From assembly GCA_934193095.1 (NCBI GenBank), contig CAKPUX010000046.1:1-15875 (forward strand): a DNA stretch of 15,875 bases, given 5' to 3'. Positions 8,309 through 13,762 of the stretch are shown piece after piece (position 1 is the first letter of the stretch; every line of letters starts with the position of its first letter). The notes below the pieces were generated by a model that saw only the letters and a program-made list of their open reading frames with translations, searched no databases and was not told the DNA's origin. This stretch comes from an uncultured Dialister sp. GTDB taxonomy: Bacteria > Bacillota > Negativicutes > Veillonellales > Dialisteraceae. A program made the translations under genes and the position numbers.

Positions 8309-8494
8309 AACATTCTCTCCTCGATAAAAAACAACCATGCCTGCCCTATCAGATACAGGCTAAAAAAGAAATCTATCCCATTCCCGAAGCGCCGTGTATC
8401 CAAGTTTCCACGCGCGGGGAAAAGAAAGCAGTATAAGTGACTAGGGATTAGGGGCTAGCCCCATTGAACCCATTAAACCCATAGAACCTATATT
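8309..8494 (-). promoter_or_regulatory. Leader between methyltransferase and receptor genes, with two hairpins
   Basis: These 186 bases hold no gene and no clear promoter (a TATACT near 8440 lacks a -35 at proper distance). Two foldable elements are visible: GCGC-(bulged base)-GTG pairing with CACGCGC (8389-8415, 12-base loop), and GCCTG/CAGGC (8339-8360). A GGGGCTAGCCCC palindrome and short degenerate TGGGTT-like repeats lie just after the methyltransferase stop. I could not match this to a known riboswitch. Confidence 0.35.
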
Positions 8495-9328
8495 TCACGA
8501 TTCCCGAAAGTACGAGATCACTTCCACGATTCGTTTCGAATGCCAGACATAGCCATTCCCATCCTGCTCAGCGCGCTCTTTGAAAAGCGGCTCAAGCTCG
8601 GTATTATAATTCAAGTACGACATTTCGCCCAGATCCTCCACCATTTCTTTCTCCGCCGCTTCCCAGTCGGCATAGCGGAGCACCTTGTCATAATGGGTGA
8701 AAGACACTTCCGCATGAATCCCCATATTCCAGAACATCATCGGCATCAGCATGTAGTCATTATTCCGGCGATAATTCAGTTGCAGCTCATCATAGAGGCC
8801 ATACAGGTACGGCTTCAGAAGCGTGCGGACAAGGACGAAGCCCTTCTTCCCGTAGCGGGCGATCTTTTCGAGCGCTTCCCTCATATAGCAGACGCGGTAG
8901 AGGGAATTGACAGAGAGGACATAGTCCGCATCGTAAGGCTCCTCGAAGTCTTCCCATTTCGAGTGGACCGGTTTCACATTCGTGAAGCCTTCTCTCTCTA
9001 AGGAAATCGAAAGCTCGCGGAGCATAGCCGGTGAGAAATCCACCGCCAGGATATCCTTGCTGTATTTCGCCATAGGAATGGTGAAATTACCGCATCCGCA
9101 GCCCACATCTAAGATGCGCTGATTTTCTCCGAATTTCTCATGGATCCAGTCTCCAAGCCTGTACACATCCCGATAGAGGTTGAAGCGCTCTGCGTAATGT
9201 GGTGCAAGGTCTTCCCAGAATCGCAGCTCTGCCTCATCATCAAATTTACGTCCTGATTTCCTCTTCGCGTTCCAACCTTGTTCTTTCTGCCAGATCTCAT
9301 CCAAGTCGATCTTTTTCAGCTGCTGCAT
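8495..9328 (-). CDS. Class I SAM-dependent methyltransferase
   Basis: Cytoplasmic methyltransferase of 277 residues, first gene of the operon. The SAM-binding Rossmann core is clear: motif I ILDVGCGCGNF (72-82), the ribose-binding acid in AVDFSP (D97), and a motif II-like DADYVLSVNS (133-142). A helical N-terminal cap has HYAERFNLYRD (44-54); an aromatic-rich insert (173-201, with MLMPMMFWNMG) probably shapes the acceptor pocket. The substrate cannot be read from sequence. I chose ATG 9328, preceded by GGTGATAAG; an in-frame TTG at 9352 has no ribosome site. Its place ahead of a TonB receptor and a NikA-type importer suggests it acts on the imported ligand or on a precursor, which is inference. 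Confidence 0.88.
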   Translation of the reverse strand: MQQLKKIDLDEIWQKEQGWNAKRKSGRKFDDEAELRFWEDLAPHYAERFNLYRDVYRLGDWIHEKFGENQRILDVGCGCGNFTIPMAKYSKDILAVDFSPAMLRELSISLEREGFTNVKPVHSKWEDFEEPYDADYVLSVNSLYRVCYMREALEKIARYGKKGFVLVRTLLKPYLYGLYDELQLNYRRNNDYMLMPMMFWNMGIHAEVSFTHYDKVLRYADWEAAEKEMVEDLGEMSYLNYNTELEPLFKERAEQDGNGYVWHSKRIVEVISYFRES

Positions 9329-9356
9329 CTTATCACCGCCAATCTTGAACAAAATA

Positions 9357-9387
9357 AGTGTAATCTGTATAGTTTCTATAAAGTCAA
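9357..9387 (-). promoter_or_regulatory. MerR-type promoter with operator for the methyltransferase/receptor/importer operon
   Basis: Minus strand: TTGACT (9387-9382) and TACACT (9362-9357) are 19 bases apart, too long for good unaided sigma-70 use but the spacing of MerR-activated promoters. The spacer is occupied by an inverted repeat, CTTTATAG-AAA-CTATACAG (9383-9365; 7 of 8 pairs). It lies about 29 bases before the start codon. This geometry fits activation by a MerR-family protein, and one is encoded divergently nearby. Confidence 0.65.
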
Positions 9388-9442
9388 GTACTTTTTTATA
9401 GAAATCAAAAAATCTTTCTTAATGAAAATGCCATCTCCCCCT

Positions 9443-9634
9443 TATCGTCATATCGAGCGAATGCGAGAAATCTTTTTTGTTCGTGGTCAAACGAACAATG
9501 TAAGGAAGGCGGCGAGCTGGAAACACCGTACTTCACATGACTTGGAATGACGGTGTTTCATGCAAACGTGTACGTACAATAGAAAGCATACCGCAAATGA
9601 AAAAGATCCGTAGGCTCCGCTCGGGATGACGATA
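9443..9634. repeat. Interspersed repeat, type 1 (divergent copy)
   Basis: Bounded by TATCGTCATATCGAGCG and CGCTCGGGATGACGATA, which are imperfect inverted repeats of each other. Later copies in this window share these ends. The inside differs from the other copies and has another inverted piece, CACCGT...ACGGTG, in its middle. It is non-coding. Confidence 0.75.
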
Positions 9635-9672
9635 CGGAATAACGCTCATCTCACATTCGCTTTCATTCCGCT

Positions 9673-9758
9673 ACGTAGAAGGCTGCCCCTGCGGGGCAGT
9701 CTATCCTCCGCCTTCGGCGCGCCCCTTCTTCAAGGGGCTGCTCAGCTGTCATGTAAAA
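9673..9758. repeat. Interspersed repeat, type 2, copy a
   Basis: An 86-base unit from ACGTAGAAGG to GTCATGTAAAA containing three strong hairpins: CTGCCCC-TGC-GGGGCAG, a CCGCCTTCGGCG stem and GCCCCTT-CT-TCAAGGGGC. It matches 12786-12871 with 5 differences by my alignment. Confidence 0.85.
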
Positions 9759-9796
9759 GCTCCGCTAGTAAAAACAACGAAACGAGAATACCCCCG

Positions 9797-9867
9797 TATC
9801 GTCATTTCGAGCGGAGCGAGAAATCTTCCTTGCACACCCGTAAAACAACGAGCGTGGGATGACGATA
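9797..9867. repeat. Interspersed repeat, type 1, internally deleted copy
   Basis: Has the type 1 left end (TATCGTCATTTCGAGCG...AGAAATCTTCCTTGCA) and a short right end GGGATGACGATA, but only about 71 bases in total against about 160 for full copies. The rest of 9868-9944 is unremarkable pyrimidine-rich spacer. Confidence 0.75.
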
Positions 9868-9944
9868 AACAGAATACTCCGGGCGATGCTTCTGATAACG
9901 ACACGAAAAAACGCTCCTCTCACCTCACTTCTCCTCCCCCCGCC

Positions 9945-9984
9945 TTGAACCCCTCTCCTCTCTATGCTAAGATAGAGCTATCTT
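9945..9984 (+). promoter_or_regulatory. Probable promoter of the MerR-family gene with a palindrome on the -10
   Basis: TTGAAC (9945-9950), 17 bases, TAAGAT (9968-9973). A perfect inverted repeat AAGATAG-AG-CTATCTT (9969-9984) overlaps the -10, where a bound repressor would block initiation, which suggests autoregulation. The boxes are only moderate matches, so the promoter is likely but not certain. Confidence 0.5.
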
Positions 9985-10000
9985 TAATCAGTCTTTTAAT

Positions 10001-10025
10001 AAAGTCTATAGCAGGTATAGGCTTT
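10001..10025 (+). promoter_or_regulatory. Inverted repeat in the MerR-family gene leader
   Basis: AAAGTCTATA-GCAGG-TATAGGCTTT has 9 of 10 arm positions complementary and ends 5 bases before the GAAAGGA ribosome site. It could be a regulator binding site or an RNA hairpin affecting translation. The CTATA/TATAG half-sites resemble those at the operon promoter 9365-9383, although arm order and spacing differ. Confidence 0.5.
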
Positions 10026-10047
10026 TCATAGAAAGGACTCATGTTTC

Positions 10048-10875
10048 ATGAAGCAGGGGAAAAGTCACTACACGCCGCAGGAATTTGCACGGCTCTTTCA
10101 CATCGATAAACAGACCCTCATCTACTATGACAATCAAGGGATCTTCTCTCCCGCCTTTCGCAGCGAGAAAGGCTATCGATACTATGAAACAGCGCAGATC
10201 CTCCCCTTTGCAGAACTCTTATCTCTCAGAAATCTTCACATTTCGGGCGCAGAGATGGGAGTATTCAATCAGCACCCTTCACGCGGCAAACTGATCGAAC
10301 TCCTGTCTGATAAAGTCATGGAGCAGGAAGAAGCGATCCGTGCCATGCAAAGCAATATCGAAAGCCTGAAACGGAAAATCCGTCATCTGGCGGAAAGCCG
10401 CAGCCACCCCATGGAGCAGGTCATGCTGATTCCTAAGCCGGTACGCCTCATGCAGCGCAGTCCCCTCTTCCCTGCCAAAACATCTTTCCGAGATGCCTGT
10501 CAAAAGAGTGCCCTTCTCATCACGGAGTATGCCGCTCACCTTTTCGACAAAGATTTGGAAATCGCCGTCAGCCCCGCCGTAGACACGCTCTCCGCCTTGT
10601 GCGAACCATACGCCTACCACCTGCTGCTGATCTCGCCCCATGCGCCAAGCCGGGAAATGGAGAATCCCCTCACCCTCCCCGCCGCACTCTATCTGACCTA
10701 CATCTTTCCTTCGCCGCAGTTCCCTCTTCCGAGTGCCGTCCTTTCAACCATCGAAAACACGATGCAGGCCCTCTCCCTTTCCCCCGACGTACCTTTTCTC
10801 ATCACACCGCGTCTGGATGACGAAGGACGGGCTAGCTGCTATCGTCTGGAAATACCCGTCATAAAAAAAGCTTGA
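10048..10875 (+). CDS. MerR-family regulator with ligand-binding C-terminal domain (BmrR/TipA-like)
   Basis: Transcription regulator of 275 residues, close to the size of BmrR. Residues 8-30 are the MerR recognition helix-turn-helix (YTPQEFARLFHIDKQTLIYYD), followed by the wing sequence SEKGYRYY (39-46). A coiled-coil dimer helix spans about 81-117 (KLIELLSDKVMEQEEAIRAM...). The rest, 125-275, has the size and layout of a GyrI/BmrR-like effector domain (inference). No metal-binding cysteine pattern of MerR/ZntR type is present, so it probably senses an organic molecule. The GAAAGGA site is 11 bases from this ATG; an out-of-frame ATG at 10041 sits closer (4 bases) and would open a short overlapping frame. 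It is divergent from the importer operon and may control it. Confidence 0.85.
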   Translation: MKQGKSHYTPQEFARLFHIDKQTLIYYDNQGIFSPAFRSEKGYRYYETAQILPFAELLSLRNLHISGAEMGVFNQHPSRGKLIELLSDKVMEQEEAIRAMQSNIESLKRKIRHLAESRSHPMEQVMLIPKPVRLMQRSPLFPAKTSFRDACQKSALLITEYAAHLFDKDLEIAVSPAVDTLSALCEPYAYHLLLISPHAPSREMENPLTLPAALYLTYIFPSPQFPLPSAVLSTIENTMQALSLSPDVPFLITPRLDDEGRASCYRLEIPVIKKA

Positions 10876-10900
10876 GACCTTTCATCTCAAGCTTTTTATT
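10865..10900. terminator. Bidirectional terminator after the MerR-family gene
   Basis: AAAAAGCTTGAGA and TCTCAAGCTTTTT form a perfect 13-bp stem with a 7-base loop and A/T runs on both sides. The regulator's TGA stop lies inside the left arm. It serves the plus-strand gene and could stop minus-strand readthrough too. Confidence 0.9.
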
Positions 10901-10988
10901 ATGGATGATGCCCATGATCAGTAAAACTGATAGAAAAGGGCGATAGGATTTTGTCGGCATGAAATCAAATCCCCCCAAAATAGAAAAC

Positions 10989-11019
10989 GCCGTGATTCCA
11001 TATATCCCGGAATCACGGC
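10989..11019 (-). terminator. Terminator of the 3D-domain gene
   Basis: GCCGTGATTCC and GGAATCACGGC form a perfect 11-bp stem with a 9-base loop; on the minus strand it is followed by GTTTTCTATTTT. It is about 40 bases past the stop codon. Confidence 0.88.
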
Positions 11020-11058
11020 ATTTCATTCAGATGGCTTCGAAAAAGCCAGACCGGTCAC

Positions 11059-12324
11059 TCATCTCACGAGATACACTTTGACGCGGCTCTTCGTCCCCCA
11101 CTGGTAAGCCTGCGCGAGGGTATCGACACCGACATCGATGACATTTCCATGGATCGCACCTCCGATATCATCGCAGATGGCGTAGCCATAGCCTTCGATG
11201 AAGACGATGCTGCCGAGAGGGATGACACTCGGATCTACGGCGGCATGCCCCTTGCCGGCGAATCCGCCCAGTGCGGTATGCCCTTCACCGCCCCCGTCAT
11301 AGGGCGTGTACGCCGTCGATCTCATGTGATAGGTCTTCGTATACTTGCCGCGGAAATAGGGCGCATTGTCCAAAGCATCCCAGACATCTTCATCTGCCAC
11401 ACCGGTGGTCTCAAGTCCTGTCTCATCCTGCAGCCTGCGGATAGCATCTGCCGTACCGGCACCGAAGACACCGTCAACGACACCGGGATCGTAACCGTGC
11501 AAAAGAAGCTGATTCTGCAGATGGATGACTCTCTTTCCCCTGGCACCTTCCGAGAGGATATAGTCTCCAGTCTGCGCCACATAGACTTCATTCAGCTTCG
11601 TGCGGGTCGCGCTGTTCACGCCGCCCGTGACGGAGAGCCCCTGCTCCTTCTGGAAAGCCGTGACCGCATCCTCGGTCTGCCCGCCATAGATGCCGTCTGC
11701 CTCCCCGTCAAGATAGCCGAGGCGTTTCAGCTTCCGCTGGATGGTCTTCACATCACTGCCGCGGTCACCGACGCCATAAGACTCCCCGCCCGAAGACACC
11801 ACAGGCGCCGGCGTCCCTGCGCTGATATCCCGAAGCGCGCTGTAGGTCACCTCATCGATCGCACCGGATACAGGAAATCCGCGGGATCTCTGGAAATCCT
11901 TCACCGCCTTCATGGTATCTTCCCCGTAGACACCATCGATGTCGCCTTTGAGAGAGCCGGCAGCTTTCAGGCGCTGCTGCATATCGGAGATCACATCTCC
12001 GCGATTCCCTTCTGCATACACGACGCCCCCACCGTTCCGATAGCCTGCGCCTTCGGCACGTCGAATGGCATCTCTGGTCGCATCATCGGCTTCGCCGGTC
12101 GCACTCAGGCCTTTATCCTTCTGAAATAAATAGACTGCTTCCTTTGTGGTGGAGCCATAGTCTCCATCCACGGTGCGGGCCAGATAACCGGCCGCTACCA
12201 GGGAATTCTGCAGGGCTGTTACAGCGTCCCCGCTCATCCCTGCGTGCAATGTTTCTGCAGAAGCCGGAACCATGGCAAGTATCCAAAGCGCCAGGATCGA
12301 GCTCCATTTGTAGATAGCACGCAT
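11059..12324 (-). CDS. Secreted cell-wall protein: four peptidoglycan-binding repeats plus 3D domain
   Basis: Predicted exported, murein-bound enzyme of 421 residues. The signal peptide is MRAIYKWSSILALWILAMVPASA with cleavage after ASA (23). Four PG_binding_1-type repeats follow at about 28-90, 105-167, 184-246 and 257-317, each with the LQ..L...GY/D...DG.YG..T..A...FQ pattern; the second and third are separated by a Pro/Ser/Gly linker (170-184). The C-terminus (about 331-421) is a 3D domain with its three aspartates in VDPSVIPLGS (D364), CDDIGGAIHG (D386) and VIDVGVD (D397), a fold shared with MltA-type lytic transglycosylases and resuscitation-type wall enzymes. A strong GGAGGTGAT site lies 5 bases before ATG. 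It is a single gene with its own promoter and terminator. Confidence 0.9.
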   Translation of the reverse strand: MRAIYKWSSILALWILAMVPASAETLHAGMSGDAVTALQNSLVAAGYLARTVDGDYGSTTKEAVYLFQKDKGLSATGEADDATRDAIRRAEGAGYRNGGGVVYAEGNRGDVISDMQQRLKAAGSLKGDIDGVYGEDTMKAVKDFQRSRGFPVSGAIDEVTYSALRDISAGTPAPVVSSGGESYGVGDRGSDVKTIQRKLKRLGYLDGEADGIYGGQTEDAVTAFQKEQGLSVTGGVNSATRTKLNEVYVAQTGDYILSEGARGKRVIHLQNQLLLHGYDPGVVDGVFGAGTADAIRRLQDETGLETTGVADEDVWDALDNAPYFRGKYTKTYHMRSTAYTPYDGGGEGHTALGGFAGKGHAAVDPSVIPLGSIVFIEGYGYAICDDIGGAIHGNVIDVGVDTLAQAYQWGTKSRVKVYLVR

Positions 12325-12351
12325 GAATTATCACCTCCATAAACTTCCTGT

Positions 12352-12380
12352 ATTTTACCATTTTTCTTCAAATTTGTAAA
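12352..12380 (-). promoter_or_regulatory. Promoter of the 3D-domain gene
   Basis: Minus strand TTTACA (12380-12375), 17 bases, TAAAAT (12357-12352), 28 bases before the start codon. Good match and spacing. Confidence 0.75.
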
Positions 12381-12406
12381 AAATGAGGGGAAACCCTTTT
12401 ATTTTT
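12378..12406. terminator. Weak terminator-like hairpin upstream of the 3D-domain promoter
   Basis: AAAAATGAGGG-GAAA-CCCTTTTATTTTT can pair with a small internal bulge and is flanked by A/T runs on both strands. It touches the -35 of the 3D gene and could shield it from readthrough out of the small-RNA region. The stem is short in GC pairs. The following 12407-12582 shows no gene or repeat that I recognise. Confidence 0.35.
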
Positions 12407-12582
12407 AAAGAAATCCATCGAGCTGCCGCGCAGTGCGAGGCGGTGTGAAAGAGCAGACAGTATCGGTGGGGAATGGTGATTCCCAAGGCGTTCTTTTCTA
12501 AGAGAATGGGAGCGTTTTGTAGAAAAAGTGGGGAAAGCCAAAAGAGAGAATGCCCTTCCCCGTATCACTGTCCTCCCGCCCC

Positions 12583-12743
12583 TCGTCATTTCGAGCGCAG
12601 CGAGAAATCTTCCTTGCACAACGGTCAAATGGAAAGCGTCAGATGAGAAGCAGCCGAAGTACCTAGGCGATTTTATCATTACCTCATAAGTACAGAGTAC
12701 CGCTACGACATAAAAGATCCCTCGGCTCCGCTCGGGATGACGA
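12583..12743. repeat. Interspersed repeat, type 1, array copy 1
   Basis: Left end TCGTCATTTCGAGCGCAGCG, then AGAAATCTTCCTTGCACAACG; right end AAGATCCCTCGGCTCCGC then TCGGGATGACGA. The ends are imperfect inverted repeats. The inside (GATTTTATCATTACCTCATA...) is nearly the same in array copy 2. Non-coding. Confidence 0.85.
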
Positions 12744-12785
12744 AACGCGAGAGGCGGACTATCTCACATGGCTTTTCATCCGACC

Positions 12786-12871
12786 ACGTAGAAGGCTGCC
12801 CCTGCCGGGCAGTCTATCCTCCGCCTTCGGCGCGCCCCTTCTTCAAGGGGCTACACAACAGTCATGTAAAA
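12786..12871. repeat. Interspersed repeat, type 2, copy b
   Basis: Near-identical to 9673-9758 (5 differences in 86 bases). The first hairpin reads CTGCCC-CTGCC-GGGCAG here, and the last stem GCCCCTT/AAGGGGC is unchanged. Confidence 0.85.
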
Positions 12872-12902
12872 ACGCTGACCCTTCGCAAGGTCTCCTCCCC
12901 CA

Positions 12903-13058
12903 TATCGTCATTTCGAGCAAAGCGAGAAATCTTCCTTGCACAACGGTCAAAGGGAGAGCGTGAGAGGCGGAGCGCCCACGCGATTTTATCATTACCTCAT
13001 AAGTACAGAGTACCGCTACGACGAAAAAGATCCCTCGGCTCCGCTCGGGATGACGATA
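12903..13058. repeat. Interspersed repeat, type 1, array copy 2
   Basis: Full copy from TATCGTCATTTCGAGC to GGATGACGATA, 320 bases downstream of copy 1 and sharing its inside sequence (CATTACCTCATAAGTACAG). Confidence 0.85.
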
Positions 13059-13103
13059 CGAGAGACCGCTTTCCTCATATTCCCTTTTATACCTCAGCGA
13101 TTC

Positions 13104-13146
13104 CAACCTCCGCCCCTTCGGGGCACCTCCTTCCATGGGAAGGAGG
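13104..13146. repeat. Interspersed repeat, type 2 variant, copy c
   Basis: CAACCTCCGCCCCTTCGGGG followed by a CCTCCTTCC-ATGG-GAAGGAGG hairpin. The same module appears inverted at 15526-15631. It holds the slot that copy b holds in the previous array unit. Confidence 0.75.
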
Positions 13147-13203
13147 GAGAATGCCGCTTCCCCATGAAGAAGACTTACGATACGAGAATACCGCTTTCCC
13201 CCA

Positions 13204-13361
13204 TATCGTCATTTCGAGCAAAGCGAGAAATCTTCCTTGCACAACGGTCAAGCGATGAGCGTGAGATGAGGAGCAGCACCTAGGCATTTTTCTCTTTCCC
13301 TCATACGTGCAGTACACCGCCAGGGCGTAAAGATCCCTCGACTACGCTCGGGATGACGATA
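13204..13361. repeat. Interspersed repeat, type 1, array copy 3
   Basis: Full copy, 301 bases after copy 2. The ends are conserved; the inside has drifted (CCTCATACGTGCAGTACACC in place of CCTCATAAGTACAGAGTACC). Confidence 0.85.
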
Positions 13362-13407
13362 CGAGAGAACGGGCGATCTCACATTCATTTCCATCCCGCT
13401 GCGGGAG

Positions 13408-13431
13408 ACAACCTCCGCCCCTTCGGTCACT
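13408..13431. repeat. Interspersed repeat, type 2, truncated copy d
   Basis: Only ACAACCTCCGCCCCTTCGG remains before the sequence runs into the terminator of the small RNA gene, so the array appears to have grown up to the 3' edge of that gene. Confidence 0.6.
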
Positions 13432-13436
13432 TCAAT

Positions 13437-13468
13437 AAAAAAATACCGCCAAGTTTCCTTGACGGTAT
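13437..13468 (-). terminator. Terminator of the small RNA gene
   Basis: Minus strand ATACCGTCAAG-GAAA-CTTGGCGGTAT: an 11-bp stem (one G-U) with a GAAA tetraloop, then a run of T. Confidence 0.92.
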
Positions 13469-13650
13469 CTGATCTCTATCCCCACCATGTCGTTAAAGCC
13501 GGATTTTGAGTCTGCGTATTTGCAGGTGGGTGCTCTCATGTGAATTTCATCTGTCCCCGTGAAGGGCATAGAATCCATCCGCAGTTCTGAACTCCCTTAA
13601 TAAAGGTATCGGTTCAAAATATGAAGCCGCACGTGCACAGCAGGGTTGTT
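13437..13650 (-). ncRNA. ssrS: Probable 6S RNA
   Basis: A transcript of about 214 bases with its own strong promoter, its own terminator and no reading frame. The ends pair: CCCTGCTGTG (13645-13636) with CATGGTGGGG (13489-13480), ten consecutive pairs counting G-U. Inside, ATTTTGA (13620-13614) pairs with TCAAAAT (13509-13503). Next comes GAACCGATACC...AAGGGAGTTC, which resembles the GAnCCGAUA element on one side of the 6S central bubble, and a small CTGC/GCAG hairpin on the 3' side. A long rod with an open centre mimics promoter DNA and would bind sigma-70 RNA polymerase. It does not match SRP RNA, tmRNA or RNase P RNA. The 6S name rests on remembered motifs and size; the RNA gene itself is firmer. 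Confidence 0.62.
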
Positions 13651-13656
13651 ACATGT

Positions 13657-13685
13657 AGTATAGCAAATTTGCATGAGATTTACAA
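13657..13685 (-). promoter_or_regulatory. Promoter of the small RNA gene
   Basis: Minus strand TTGTAA (13685-13680), 17 bases, TATACT (13662-13657), placing the start near 13650. The 77-base stretch up to the serS stop also holds a CGGTGA-CGGA-TCACCG hairpin (13721-13736) without a T-run, a possible weak end for serS mRNA. Confidence 0.85.
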
Positions 13686-13762
13686 GAAATTTATGAGACA
13701 TAGCAGGGATCCGAAGCGATCGGTGACGGATCACCGTCTGTCCCTTCAACCCCATGTTTCAC

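Noticed and set aside
8309..8494. Cobalamin riboswitch before the TonB receptor
   Set aside because: I looked because such receptors often have one; the conserved B12-box and core strings are missing, and only simple hairpins are visible.
9443..9867. CRISPR array
   Set aside because: Repeats are few, 70-190 bases long, palindromic and unevenly spaced, with no unique 30-40 base spacers and no cas genes.
12843..13317. Several open frames across the repeat array, some encoding RHPERSRGI-like peptides
   Set aside because: They follow the palindromic type 1 ends, recur with each copy in several frames on both strands, and lack ribosome sites. They are by-products of the repeats.
9443..13431. Insertion sequence or transposon carrying the MerR and wall-protein genes
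   Set aside because: Repeats flank them, but there is no transposase, integrase or clear target duplication; repeat-mediated recombination is enough to note.
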